Assembly: GCA_015065075.1 (NCBI GenBank)
Contig: SVRA01000010.1
Location: 1 to 33,481 of the forward strand
Direction of reading: 5' to 3'
Length of the DNA: 33,481 bases
Source: Oscillospiraceae bacterium
Lineage (GTDB): Bacteria; Bacillota; Clostridia; Oscillospirales; CAG-272
The notes under the pieces are model-generated. The model saw only the letters and a program-made list of their open reading frames with translations, had not been told where the DNA came from and ran no database searches. The position numbers were made by a program, and so were the translations under genes. Below are positions 8,852-18,789 of this stretch, in pieces; within the stretch, counting starts at the first letter, position 1; every line of letters starts with the position of its first letter.

Positions 8852-11278
8852 TCAGTTCACGGGCTTGAGATCCCAGAACTTTTCGGCATATTCCTTGATA
8901 GAACGGTCTGCCGCGAAGAAGCCCGCCGCACTTGTGTTAAGCAACGACATCTTCGTCCACTTCTCTCTGTCGTCGTATGCCTTGAGCATCTCGTCGTGAG
9001 TCATACGGTAGGACTCGAAATCCGCAAGACACATATAGGGATCTGCTACGCCGTGGCCTGTCAACAGATAGGTCGCGATATCGGCAAAGGACTCGCCCGC
9101 AAAGCCGATCGAGAGGAAGTTGATGATTCTGCGAAGTCTTGCATTGTTCGAGTAGAACTCTGCAGCACGGTAGCCGTTAAGCCAAAGCTTTTCGACCTCG
9201 TCGCTCTTAAGACCGAAGATATACATATTATCCTTACCGACCGCGTCAAGCATTTCGACGTTTGCGCCGTCGAGAGTACCGATGGTGATAGCGCCGTTGA
9301 TCATAAGCTTCATGCAGCCCGTACCGCTTGCTTCCTTACCTGCAAGCGAGATCTGCTCGCTGATATCTGCCGAGGGGATGAGAATCTCGGCGGTGCTTAC
9401 GTCGTAGTTCTCAAGGAACACGACGTTGAGCTTTTCCTTGATCTTGGGGTTGTTATCGATGTCCTTGGAGATCATACAGAGAAGCTGAATGATTCTCTTT
9501 GCCATCTGGTATCCGGGCGCCGCCTTTGCTCCGAAGATAAAGGTCTGGGGGCGAATATCGAGGTCGGGATTATCCTTGAGCTCAAGGTAAATACCGATAA
9601 TGTTGAGAGCATTGAGGAGCTGTCTCTTATACTCGTGGAGTCTCTTGATCTGCACGTCAAATACCGAATGGGTATCGATCTTTTTGCCCGTCTTTGCATA
9701 GAGATGGTTTGCAAACGCGATCTTATTGTTATGCTTGATAGCGCGCACCTTTTCAAGCACTGCCTTATCATCGGCAAACTTAGCAAACTCGGAAAGCTCT
9801 ATAGGATTATGTCTGTATCCAGTGCCTATGCACTCATCGAGCAGAGCCGCCAATTCGGGATTGGAGTAGCAGAGCCAACGGCGATGCGCGATACCGTTCG
9901 TAACGTTATCAAACTTATAGGGGTACATCTTATAGAAATCATTGAAGATGGTCTTGGTAAGAATATCAGAATGGAGCTTGGAAACGCCGTTTACGGAATG
10001 AGAACCAATAACCGAAAGGTTTGCCATTCTTACAGAGCCGTATCCAATTACGCTCATCTTGCTTATTCTCTGCCAGTTACCCGGGAACGCATTCCAAGCG
10101 TCGCGGCAGAATCTTTCGTTGATCTCCTTGATGATGTCGTATATTCTCGGAAGCTTGAGCTTGAAGAGGTCCTCGTTCCAGGTCTCAAGCGCCTCGGGCA
10201 TAACCGTGTGGTTGGTGTAAGAGCAGATCTTTACCACCTTATCCCACGCGTCCTCCCAAGAATAGAAATAATCGTCCACGAGTATTCTCATAAGCTCGGG
10301 AATACAAAGTGCGGGGTGGGTATCGTTGATATGGATTGCTACCTTTTCTTCGAGATTGGCAAGCGTTCCGTAGACTGCCATGTGATCGCGGATGATGCTC
10401 TGCACCGATGCGGAAACGAGGAAGTACTGCTGAGAGAGACGGAGGAGCTTTCCTTCGGTGTGATTATCCGAGGGATAGAGCACCTTGGTGAGAGTTTCGG
10501 CATTCGTGCTATCCTCGACTGCCTTGTGATACTGTCCCTGTGTGAACAGACCCATATTGAAGTTCTGGATATTTCTTGCCTTCCACAGACGCAGACGGCT
10601 AACTCCCTTACTGTCAGCACCCGAGATCATCATATCGTAAGGAACTGCCTCGATCTCCTCGCTGTTTTCATAAATAACGGTCATGTGGTTATTTTCCCAC
10701 TTTTCGCGGACGTGTCCTCCAAAGCGGACTATGAATGCGCGATCTGTTCTCGGAACGAGCCAGACCTCTCCGCCGGGAAGCCATACGTCAGGAAGCTCTA
10801 CCTGCATGCCGTCGACGATCTTCTGCTTGAAAAGACCGTACTCGTAGCAGAGCGAGAAGCCTGTTGCGGGATAGTCGAGAGAGGACAGAGAGTCCATAAA
10901 GCAAGCGGCAAGTCTTCCAAGACCTCCGTTGCCAAGTCCCGCGTCGGGCTCGCACTCGTAAAGATCGTTGAGCTTGAAACCAAGCGCCTCAAGCGCCTCT
11001 CCGTAGGACTTGTCTAGCCCGAGGTTGCAGACGTTGGTCTTGAGCGATCTGCCGAGCAGGAATTCCATACACATATAATAAATACGCTTTGCGCCCTGTT
11101 TATTAACTTCCTTTTTGAAGTCGCCGCGCTTTTCGGTGAGAATGTCGCGAACGGTCATAGAGACCGCCTTGTACATCTGCTCATCGGATGCTTCGGCGGG
11201 AGTACAGCCAAAATAGCGCGAAAGCTTGATTTCAATGTTTTCTTTGATTTTTTCTGAGGTCAAATTTTCGTGATTCAT
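8852..11278 (-). CDS. glgP: Glycogen/starch/alpha-glucan phosphorylase
   Basis: LGNGGLGRLAACFMDSLSSLDYPATGFSLCYEYGLFKQ, HINDTHPALCIPELMR, FDVQIKRLHEYKRQLLN, EASGTGCMKLMINGAITIGTLDGANVEM (PLP site). Confidence 0.98.
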   Translation of the reverse strand: MNHENLTSEKIKENIEIKLSRYFGCTPAEASDEQMYKAVSMTVRDILTEKRGDFKKEVNKQGAKRIYYMCMEFLLGRSLKTNVCNLGLDKSYGEALEALGFKLNDLYECEPDAGLGNGGLGRLAACFMDSLSSLDYPATGFSLCYEYGLFKQKIVDGMQVELPDVWLPGGEVWLVPRTDRAFIVRFGGHVREKWENNHMTVIYENSEEIEAVPYDMMISGADSKGVSRLRLWKARNIQNFNMGLFTQGQYHKAVEDSTNAETLTKVLYPSDNHTEGKLLRLSQQYFLVSASVQSIIRDHMAVYGTLANLEEKVAIHINDTHPALCIPELMRILVDDYFYSWEDAWDKVVKICSYTNHTVMPEALETWNEDLFKLKLPRIYDIIKEINERFCRDAWNAFPGNWQRISKMSVIGYGSVRMANLSVIGSHSVNGVSKLHSDILTKTIFNDFYKMYPYKFDNVTNGIAHRRWLCYSNPELAALLDECIGTGYRHNPIELSEFAKFADDKAVLEKVRAIKHNNKIAFANHLYAKTGKKIDTHSVFDVQIKRLHEYKRQLLNALNIIGIYLELKDNPDLDIRPQTFIFGAKAAPGYQMAKRIIQLLCMISKDIDNNPKIKEKLNVVFLENYDVSTAEILIPSADISEQISLAGKEASGTGCMKLMINGAITIGTLDGANVEMLDAVGKDNMYIFGLKSDEVEKLWLNGYRAAEFYSNNARLRRIINFLSIGFAGESFADIATYLLTGHGVADPYMCLADFESYRMTHDEMLKAYDDREKWTKMSLLNTSAAGFFAADRSIKEYAEKFWDLKPVN

Positions 11279-11342
11279 TGCGTTTATACCTTTCGGATAA
11301 AATTTATTCGTTCTTTATTGCTCACTTGTTGTCGTGAAGCAG

Positions 11343-11376
11343 ATCTCTGCTCACAAAGTGCTTTATAAGCAGAGAT
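11343..11376. other. Stem-loop in the glgA-glgP spacer
   Basis: ATCTCTGCT / AGCAGAGAT 9-bp inverted repeat, 16-nt loop. Confidence 0.5.
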
Positions 11377-11424
11377 ACGCCACACGCGGTCGCGACTCGC
11401 TTTATTATCTCAATAAATTTCGCC

Positions 11425-11452
11425 GTCCCCGAGAGTTTGCGCCCTCGGGGAC
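11425..11452. other. Stem-loop immediately downstream of glgA (minus)
   Basis: GTCCCCGAG / CTCGGGGAC 9-bp GC-rich inverted repeat; no U-tract on the minus strand. Confidence 0.7.
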
Positions 11453-11478
11453 TTTCTTGGCATTTTTATCGGTATTGA

Positions 11479-12924
11479 TCAAAGAGAGTCGAACATCTCC
11501 ATATACTTGCCCGCAGACACGCTCCATGAGAAGTCTGTTCCCATTATCTTGCTTACAAACTTCTTATACTGTGCTTTGTCTGCGTAGAGCGCAAGGGCGG
11601 CGTTTATTCTGTCCTCAAGCTCCCACGACGAGTAATTTGCAAAAGTAAATCCGTTGCCCTTGATCTCGTCGCCGTCTATCCAATAGCCCTTTATCGAGTC
11701 GGCAAGTCCGCCCGTTTCTCTGACTACCGGGACTGCGCCGTAGCGCGATGCGATCATCTGCGAGAGTCCGCAGGGCTCACTCTTGGAGGGCATTACGAAG
11801 ATATCGCAAGCGGCGTATATCTTCTTGGACAGGTCTCTGTCATAGGTCAACAGTGCTCTGACCTTGTCGGGATATCTGCTTTCGAGCTCGGAGAAAAACA
11901 CCTCATACTGCGGCTCTCCCTTACCGAGAATGACGAACTGAACGTCGTTATTTTTCACGACGTTATCCGCGATATCTCTTACGAGGTCAAGTCCCTTATG
12001 CGTTGCAAGTCTTGAAATTATAGCAAGCATAGGCACGTCCGCTCTTTCGGGAAGTCCGTATTCGCGCTGAAGCACCATCTTGTTCTCTGCCTTGCCCTTG
12101 ATGACTCCGCGGCGGTCGTAATTCTTCACGAGCACGTTGTCCTTTGCGGGATTATAGTAGTTATAATCTATACCGTTGAGAATTCCTGTGAGCTTATGGG
12201 CGTTTCTATAAAGTATGTGAGAAAGACCGTGCGAATATTCGTGTGTCTTGATCTCCTCAGCATATCTTTCGCTTACCGTGGACACCTTATCGGCGCATTC
12301 GATGGCAGCTTTCATGAGGTTGATACAGTCATCATATCTCATGAGTGAATAGTATTCGGGACCGAGATCGAACACATCTCCGAGTATCGCGAAGTCGAAC
12401 TTGCCCTGATATTCGATATTGTGTATGGTATACACTGTCTTCGTATCCGCAAGTCCCTCTATATAACGGTATTTGGTGTTGAGATATACCACCGTCATAG
12501 CCGCCTGCCAATCGTTCGCCTGGATAACGTCGGGATAAAACTCTAGGTGGACGAGCATTTCCATAACTGCCTTACAGAAATATGCATATCTTTCTCCGTC
12601 GTCGAAATAGCCGTAAAGCATCCCGCTACGCTTAAAGTAATACTCGTTATCAATGAAATAGTACTTTACTCCGTCCTTAACCAGACTCTTTACTCCGCAG
12701 TATTGATTTCTCCACGCCAGCGGTACGTAAAAAACTGCTTCATCCTGCATCTGCGCTCTCCACTCGTCCTTGATTGTCGAATACAGAGGCATAACTACTC
12801 TGACGTCCGCGTTGTTTTTTTCCTTTGCCTTGATCGCCGCGGGCAAAGAACCCATTACGTCGCCAAGTCCTCCTGTTGCCGCGAAGGGCATGACCTCCGC
12901 GCCTACAAATAATATTTTTTTCAT
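11479..12924 (-). CDS. glgA: Glycogen synthase, GT5 family
   Basis: MKKILFVGAEVMPFAATGGLGDVMGSLPAAI, IQANDWQAAMTVVYL, TVYTIHNIEYQG, NGIDYNYYNPAKD, VMPSKSEPCGLSQMIASRYGAVPVVRETGGL. Confidence 0.97.
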   Translation of the reverse strand: MKKILFVGAEVMPFAATGGLGDVMGSLPAAIKAKEKNNADVRVVMPLYSTIKDEWRAQMQDEAVFYVPLAWRNQYCGVKSLVKDGVKYYFIDNEYYFKRSGMLYGYFDDGERYAYFCKAVMEMLVHLEFYPDVIQANDWQAAMTVVYLNTKYRYIEGLADTKTVYTIHNIEYQGKFDFAILGDVFDLGPEYYSLMRYDDCINLMKAAIECADKVSTVSERYAEEIKTHEYSHGLSHILYRNAHKLTGILNGIDYNYYNPAKDNVLVKNYDRRGVIKGKAENKMVLQREYGLPERADVPMLAIISRLATHKGLDLVRDIADNVVKNNDVQFVILGKGEPQYEVFFSELESRYPDKVRALLTYDRDLSKKIYAACDIFVMPSKSEPCGLSQMIASRYGAVPVVRETGGLADSIKGYWIDGDEIKGNGFTFANYSSWELEDRINAALALYADKAQYKKFVSKIMGTDFSWSVSAGKYMEMFDSL

Positions 12925-12965
12925 ATTTCCTAACCTATCTTTGTTGAATTTTGAGATAGCCTACA

Positions 12966-14096
12966 TCATACTGACATATTCTTGCCGATATAGAACGGCA
13001 TTGTCTTGTGTCCCGAGAGGACTCTTCCGTCCTTTATCATAACGTTCTTGTCCGCAATAACGCAGTTAAGCTCTGCACCAGAGCATACGTAGCTATCCTG
13101 GAACAGAATCGAATTCTTGACCACTGCACCCTTTCCAACGTGTACACCGCGGAAAATAATAGAATTTTCGACCGTACCCTCGATCACACAGCCCTCTGCA
13201 ACGACCGAATTGGTTACCTTTGCACCGTCGCAATATCTGGTGGGCGCAGAGTTACGGACCTTGGTAAGCACGGGGCGATTCTTGACGCCGAAGAGTCTTT
13301 CTCTCGCGTCTGCCTCGAGAAGCTTCATCGAGCACTCGAAATAGCCCTCAAGCGAGCCGATGTGCGCGTACCAGCCGTCGTACTTATATACCTTATACGC
13401 TGCCTTGCCGATATTCTTCATAATTATGTCGCGCAAGAAGCTGTTATGTCCGCGGGAGATAGCCGTTTCAACCACGTTAAGAAGATACTGTCTCTTCATA
13501 ACCATTATGTTGATATACATTTGGGTATCCTCGGACACGTGGTCCTCGAATACGTCGGTAACGTTATCGTTCTCGTCGGACTTGATAAGGGTCAATATCT
13601 CGTTCTCGCTGACTCCCGTGAGGTCGGTGCTCTTGGTAACGAACGTGATATCCGCTCCGCTTGTAGCGTGTCTTTCTATAACGTCGTTGAGGTCGATATT
13701 GCAGATGACGTCACAGTCAGACATAACTATGTAATCCTCGTTACAGCGGTTGAGGAAGTTCACGGTACCCATGAGTGCCTCGAGGCGAGAGGTATAGAAC
13801 TTGTTCGCGCCTGCATTGTCAAACGCAGTAACGAAGGGGGGCAAAAGCTTGATTCCGCCCGAGCGACGAGCCAGATCCCAGTCCTTTCCGTTTCCCAGAT
13901 GATCGAGAAGCGACTGATAATTGTTATGGGTTACGAGTCCTATTTTGGAAATTCCCGAATTTACCATGCTAGAAAGTGCAAAATCGATAAGGCGGTATCT
14001 GCCGCCGAAGGGCACGCTTCCGATGGTTCTCATTCTTGTGAGCTCTGGAATGCTGTTATCGTGTATATTTGAAAATATAAGACCTACTGCTGTCAT
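12966..14096 (-). CDS. glgD: Glucose-1-phosphate adenylyltransferase, GlgD subunit
   Basis: MTAVGLIFSNIHDNSIPELTRMRTIGSVPFGGRYRLIDFALSSMVNSG; start revised from ORF-track 14183 to 14096 because gaatggagtaaaaataATG supplies an SD. Confidence 0.93.
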   Translation of the reverse strand: MTAVGLIFSNIHDNSIPELTRMRTIGSVPFGGRYRLIDFALSSMVNSGISKIGLVTHNNYQSLLDHLGNGKDWDLARRSGGIKLLPPFVTAFDNAGANKFYTSRLEALMGTVNFLNRCNEDYIVMSDCDVICNIDLNDVIERHATSGADITFVTKSTDLTGVSENEILTLIKSDENDNVTDVFEDHVSEDTQMYINIMVMKRQYLLNVVETAISRGHNSFLRDIIMKNIGKAAYKVYKYDGWYAHIGSLEGYFECSMKLLEADARERLFGVKNRPVLTKVRNSAPTRYCDGAKVTNSVVAEGCVIEGTVENSIIFRGVHVGKGAVVKNSILFQDSYVCSGAELNCVIADKNVMIKDGRVLSGHKTMPFYIGKNMSV

Positions 14097-14170
14097 TATT
14101 TTTACTCCATTCTGCCGCCGAAATGGCGGCGCAAATAATATTGGTGAATTTTGACCTGCAAAATTCGAGC

Positions 14171-14221
14171 GTGAAAAGATCAATTATCTTTCAGGTGGTC
14201 GCAGCTTTCGTGCGGCCTCCT
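14171..14221. other. Imperfect stem-loop in the glgC-glgD spacer
   Basis: AGGTGGTCGCA GCTTTCG TGCGGCCTCCT, 11-bp arms with one mismatch and one G-U pair. Confidence 0.4.
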
Positions 14222-14222
14222 A

Positions 14223-15407
14223 TCAAAGCTCTGAAATTATTGCGCCGTCTTCAATAACGGTGCCGTTGGGTACTTCGATATCCTCGCCAAGCACGGTGAT
14301 TCCCTTTGCCTTATCCTTGGAAACTCCGACGATCGCTCCCGCTCCGACGTCAACTCCCGTATCAATGATCGAGTAGTTGACCGTAGCTCCAGAGCCAATG
14401 ACCGTGTCTCCCATGAGCACGCAGTCCTTTACGTATGCGCCGGGCATTACCTTTACGCCCGAACCGAGAACACAGTTCTTTACAGTTCCGTAGATCTCAC
14501 AGCCGTCGGTAACGTAGCTATTGACGATCTTCGCGTTCTCGCCGATGAACTGCGGTCCGTTAGACTGATTTCTCGAGTAGATCTTGAAGTTAGGATCGTT
14601 AAGATCGAGCACGGGATCGGTGCCGAGAAGATCCATATTTGCTTCCCAGAGAGAGTTGATAGTTCCAACGTCCTTCCAATATCCCTTGAAGGGATATGCG
14701 AACATCTTTTCGCCTGCCGCGAGCATATTGGGAATTATGTTCTTACCGAAGTCGTTAGAGGAGTTGGGATCTGCCTCGTCCTCCTCAAGATACTTCTGAA
14801 GCTTTTCTCTTGTGAAGATATATATACCCATCGACGCGTTGGTGCTGTCGGGGTTCTTGGGCTTTTCGGTAAACTTATATATCGAGCCGTCCTCATTGGT
14901 GCTCATGATACCGAAGCGGCTTGCCTCCTCGATCGGAACGTCGATAACCGCGATAGTGCAGTCTGCGCCCTTTGCCTTATGATACTCGAGCATCTTGGCG
15001 TAGTCCATCTTGTAAATATGGTCGCCCGAGAGGATAAGAACGTATTCGGTATCGTATCTGTTGATAAACGCGAGGTTCTGATAGATCGCGTTTGCGGTGC
15101 CCTTATACCAGTCAGCCGATTTCTGACCCTGGTACGGGGGCAAAATCTTTACGCCTCCCCAGATACGGTCGAGGTCCCACGGCTGTCCGTTGCCTATGTA
15201 CTCATTTAAAACGAGGGGTTGATACTGGGTCAGTACTCCCACGGTGTCGATGCCCGAGTTGATACAGTTCGACAGGGTGAAGTCGATAATTCTGTACTTT
15301 CCTCCGAAATGTACTGCCGGTTTTGCGGTTTTCGTCGTCAGGGCATACAAGCGCGAGCCCTGGCCTCCTGCAAGCAACATTGCTACACATTCTTTTTTCT
15401 TAAACAT
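14223..15407 (-). CDS. glgC: Glucose-1-phosphate adenylyltransferase, catalytic GlgC subunit
   Basis: [69 protein letters not shown]. Confidence 0.98.
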   Translation of the reverse strand: MFKKKECVAMLLAGGQGSRLYALTTKTAKPAVHFGGKYRIIDFTLSNCINSGIDTVGVLTQYQPLVLNEYIGNGQPWDLDRIWGGVKILPPYQGQKSADWYKGTANAIYQNLAFINRYDTEYVLILSGDHIYKMDYAKMLEYHKAKGADCTIAVIDVPIEEASRFGIMSTNEDGSIYKFTEKPKNPDSTNASMGIYIFTREKLQKYLEEDEADPNSSNDFGKNIIPNMLAAGEKMFAYPFKGYWKDVGTINSLWEANMDLLGTDPVLDLNDPNFKIYSRNQSNGPQFIGENAKIVNSYVTDGCEIYGTVKNCVLGSGVKVMPGAYVKDCVLMGDTVIGSGATVNYSIIDTGVDVGAGAIVGVSKDKAKGITVLGEDIEVPNGTVIEDGAIISEL

Positions 15408-15491
15408 AAGAAATCTCCTCTATGATAAAAAATTAATGGTACGCGGTTTTTTCCGAACGCTCGGACAAAGGGATATTGCTGTATTTACGTA

Positions 15492-17432
15492 TTATTTTTG
15501 CTCTTTTCTTGATTTCTTCCGTTTTATCGGGCTTTTTTGACCGACCGGCTTTTTTGAGGTCATTTTTAATATGACTGCTCCGAGAGGGGGCACGCGGAGA
15601 TGTATTCCCTCTGAATATTTTCCAAACACTTTGTCTCGGGTGCTTTCAAACTGCACTCCCGTGTTCGTCACACCGCTTCCGCCGTATCTTTCGTCGTCGG
15701 AATTGAATATTTCCTCGTAAACTCCTGCTTCCGACACGCGAAGGAAGAAGTTTTCATAGGTCGTTGGGGTAAAGTTTATTATTACGACAAGCTCGCTTCC
15801 GTTAGAAGCAATTCTTCGGTAGGATATGATGCTATCCTTTGAGTTGTCGGGGTCTATCCACTGATAACCCTTCCAGCTGTCGTCGATCTCCCAAAGCTGC
15901 GGCGAACGCAAATAGAGGTCGTTGAGTTCGGCGCAGAAGAACTGATGCTTGGCATGAGTTTCGTAGTCAAGCAAGAACCACTCGACCTGAGAGTCGTGTG
16001 CCCACTCGCGAAACTGACCTATCTCCGAGCCCATAAACGTGAGCTTTTTGCCCGGACAGGTCATTCTATAGACCTCAAAGGCTCTCGCCCCCGCAAATTT
16101 GCACCAATAATCGCCTTGCATCTTATCAAGGAACGATTTTTTTCCGTGAACCACCTCGTCGTGCGATATCGGCAACACGAAGCGTTCGTTGAAGGCATAT
16201 ATCATCGGGAAGGTGAGCTTGGAGTGATTTTCCGATCTGTATTTAAAGTCTGTGCGGGCATACCCAAGGGTATCGTTCATCCAGCCCATATTCCATTTAA
16301 GATCAAAGCCAAGACCCTGTCCCTCAGTTGAGGTAACTCCCCGCCAGGCGCTCGACTCCTCGGCGATCATCAGAACGTCGGGGTGAAGCTCCTTTACGGT
16401 ACGGTTGAGCTTTTGCAGAAAACCTATTCCCTCAAGGCACCGGTTGTCGCCGTATTGGTTCGGCGTCCAATCGCCCGGGGCGCGATCGTAATCTAGGTAT
16501 ATCATCGACGAGACCGCATCGACTCGCAGACCGTCGGCGTGATATTTTTCGATCCAATAAAGAGCGTTTGATATAAGGAACGACCTAACCTCTGCTTTGC
16601 CAAGGTCAAACCTTAAGGTTCCCCATCCCCAAATTTCAGCTCGCTGAGGATCTGTATACTCATATAGCGGCTCTCCGTCAAATTGAGAAAGTCCGAATTC
16701 ATCTTTAACGAAATGGGCAGGCACCCAATCGAAGATAACTCCTATACCCGCGCCGTGCATGATATCAACGAATCTCATAAGATCCTTCGGCTCGCCGTAT
16801 TTTGACGTGGGGGCGTAAAACCCGCCAACCTGATAGCCCCAAGAGCCGTCGAAGGGATGCTCTGCGATCGGCAACAATTCAACGTGGGTGTATCCCATCT
16901 GTTTGACGTACGGCACGAGCTCCTCGGCGATCTCCTTATAGGTAAGATAACTTCCGTCATCTCTTCGCTTCCACGAGCCGAGATGCAGCTCGTATATATT
17001 CATCGGTCGTGAATAAAAATCCGTGTCCTCCATGCGTTGTTCAAGCCAGCCGCGGTCTCTCCACCGATATCCGCCGATATCAGCGACGATCGATGCCGCG
17101 TGCGGAGGGTTGTCCATACGGTAGCCGTACGGGTCCGATTTATAGATAACTTTATCGTGTGTGCAGAATTTGAATTTGTACAGATCTCCGATCTTTACCT
17201 CGGAATTGGGAATTTTCGCTTCCCAGACTCCCTCTTCGGCCGATCTGTTCATAGGGTGCGCATCCGACCAGTCGTTAAAGCTACCCGTTACGAATGCGCT
17301 ATCGGCATGCGGTGCGTATACGCGGAATACAAAATTCCCCTCTTTTTTGCTCACTCCAAAAATTTCGTAAGCTTTTTTTGAGTCGCCCGAATGAAACAAT
17401 TTCATTTGAGCATTTAGGCTTTTTTCCGTCAT
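15492..17432 (-). CDS. glgB: 1,4-alpha-glucan branching enzyme
   Basis: NIYELHLGSWKR, GYTHVELLPIAEHPFDGSWGYQVGGFYAPTSKYG, DGLRVDAVSSMIYLDY, IAEESSAWRGVT, LPISHDEVVHGK; start revised to 17432 (cggaggtgtcagacATG). Confidence 0.97.
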   Translation of the reverse strand: MTEKSLNAQMKLFHSGDSKKAYEIFGVSKKEGNFVFRVYAPHADSAFVTGSFNDWSDAHPMNRSAEEGVWEAKIPNSEVKIGDLYKFKFCTHDKVIYKSDPYGYRMDNPPHAASIVADIGGYRWRDRGWLEQRMEDTDFYSRPMNIYELHLGSWKRRDDGSYLTYKEIAEELVPYVKQMGYTHVELLPIAEHPFDGSWGYQVGGFYAPTSKYGEPKDLMRFVDIMHGAGIGVIFDWVPAHFVKDEFGLSQFDGEPLYEYTDPQRAEIWGWGTLRFDLGKAEVRSFLISNALYWIEKYHADGLRVDAVSSMIYLDYDRAPGDWTPNQYGDNRCLEGIGFLQKLNRTVKELHPDVLMIAEESSAWRGVTSTEGQGLGFDLKWNMGWMNDTLGYARTDFKYRSENHSKLTFPMIYAFNERFVLPISHDEVVHGKKSFLDKMQGDYWCKFAGARAFEVYRMTCPGKKLTFMGSEIGQFREWAHDSQVEWFLLDYETHAKHQFFCAELNDLYLRSPQLWEIDDSWKGYQWIDPDNSKDSIISYRRIASNGSELVVIINFTPTTYENFFLRVSEAGVYEEIFNSDDERYGGSGVTNTGVQFESTRDKVFGKYSEGIHLRVPPLGAVILKMTSKKPVGQKSPIKRKKSRKEQK

Positions 17433-17496
17433 GTCTGACACCTCCGTGAACGGTAAGGCTTTACGCTTGTCTTTAGGACGCGATACTCCTACTAAT

Positions 17497-17525
17497 ATTA
17501 TACCACTCCTTTTTTTTCGTGTCAA
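17497..17525 (-). promoter_or_regulatory. Sigma-A promoter for the glg operon, perfect consensus
   Basis: Minus strand TTGACA - 17 nt (cgaaaaaaaaggagtgg) - TATAAT, about 65 nt upstream of the glgB start. Confidence 0.88.
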
Positions 17526-17633
17526 TGCACAATTCCTATAAATATACACTAATATATGTGGTAAAATTGCCAATATATTTTAAATATATCATCGTTTTCG
17601 GTCTTTAACCTCGTGTCTGAGGCAAAAATAGTG

Positions 17634-17662
17634 TTGACAACACTTGATTTTTGTGATACAAT
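17634..17662 (+). promoter_or_regulatory. Sigma-A promoter for holB-ricT
   Basis: TTGACA - 17 nt - TACAAT with extended -10 TGA. Confidence 0.85.
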
Positions 17663-17704
17663 AAAGTGATATATTGTTTGATTTTAAGATTGGAGGATCA
17701 CGCG

Positions 17705-18751
17705 ATGACCGACGGAATTATCTACTTTCCCAACATTGTCGGTAACGACGCGCTTATCCGTCGCTTGTCAAAGGATATATCGGAGAACAGACTCTCTCAC
17801 GCATACGTTTTGGAAGGTGCCAAGGGCAGCGGACGGCACATGATCGCCAAAGAGGCTATCGCGGCCATAGAATGTGAGGCTCGTTATGACGACAAATCTC
17901 GCGCTTCCGTGCCTTGCGGCAGGTGCAAAAACTGCGAAAAGATCCTATCGGGAAAGTCTCCCGACGTGATAACGGTCGGACTTGAGGACGATCGCTCCAC
18001 TATTGGCGTGGATACCATTCGACGCCTCAAGGAAGACATATACACCGCGCCAAACGATCTTTCGGTCAAGGCTTATATTATCGAGTACGCAGACCTTATG
18101 ACACCGCAGGCGCAGAACGCGTTTTTGCTCTCTCTTGAGGAGCCGCCTTCATACATTATATTCTTTCTGATATGCGAAAATTCCGCAAATCTTTTGGAGA
18201 CTGTGCGCTCGCGCGCTCCGACACTTCGAACACAAAGAGCGTCTTCTGAAGAAATCGAGAAATACTTGTTGAAAAACGACAGTCGCGCCGCAGAATTAAA
18301 AACCACCTCGCCCCGCGAGTGGGAGGAGATCATCTGTGCAAGTCAGGGCTCTATCGGCAATGGTCTTGAGCTGCTCGATGCAAAAAAACGCGCGCGTTTG
18401 CTTGAATACCGAAGCGTTGCAAAAAGTCTGGTCACTATGCTTGGCAGATTGAACAAGGTTGCGGCTCTTGAGGCCATCTCATCATTCGGAACAAAAAGAA
18501 CAGAGGTGTGCAAACAGATATCATTTTTGCAAAGCGCGCTGCGAGATCTGTTGCTTTTAAAAAAATGCGAGACTGCTCCTCTCTGTTTTTTTGAAAGACG
18601 GGACGATGCTATTGAGCTCTCGACCAACTTCACTGCTCAAACACTCCTGTCTCTTTACGATGCGTCACTTGTGGCAGTGGATGATCTCGAAGCAAACGCA
18701 AACGTACGTCTGACTCTGATGAATATGATGCAGAGCGCAGGACTTATTTAA
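17705..18751 (+). CDS. holB: DNA polymerase III delta' subunit
   Basis: IVGNDALIRRLSKDISENRLSHAYVLEGAKGSGRHMIAKEAI, CGRCKNCEKILSGKSPDVITV, LEEPPSYIIFFLICENSANLLETVRSRA; start at ATG 17705 after ggagg. Confidence 0.93.
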   Translation: MTDGIIYFPNIVGNDALIRRLSKDISENRLSHAYVLEGAKGSGRHMIAKEAIAAIECEARYDDKSRASVPCGRCKNCEKILSGKSPDVITVGLEDDRSTIGVDTIRRLKEDIYTAPNDLSVKAYIIEYADLMTPQAQNAFLLSLEEPPSYIIFFLICENSANLLETVRSRAPTLRTQRASSEEIEKYLLKNDSRAAELKTTSPREWEEIICASQGSIGNGLELLDAKKRARLLEYRSVAKSLVTMLGRLNKVAALEAISSFGTKRTEVCKQISFLQSALRDLLLLKKCETAPLCFFERRDDAIELSTNFTAQTLLSLYDASLVAVDDLEANANVRLTLMNMMQSAGLI

Positions 18752-18789
18752 ATCACGAAAAATCCCAATTCAAAAAGGTTGGTAAAGAT

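Noticed and set aside
8996-11017. 673-aa plus-strand ORF opposite glgP
   Set aside because: Exact antisense shadow of a well-conserved glgP; no recognisable domain; long antisense frames arise from codon bias
13008-14072. 354-aa plus-strand ORF opposite glgD
   Set aside because: Antisense shadow of glgD with no family-like motifs
14097-14183. N-terminal extension of GlgD in the ORF track (MIFSRSNFAGQNSPILFAPPF...)
   Set aside because: The 14096 ATG has an SD and yields the normal GlgD N-terminus MTAVGLIFSNIHD
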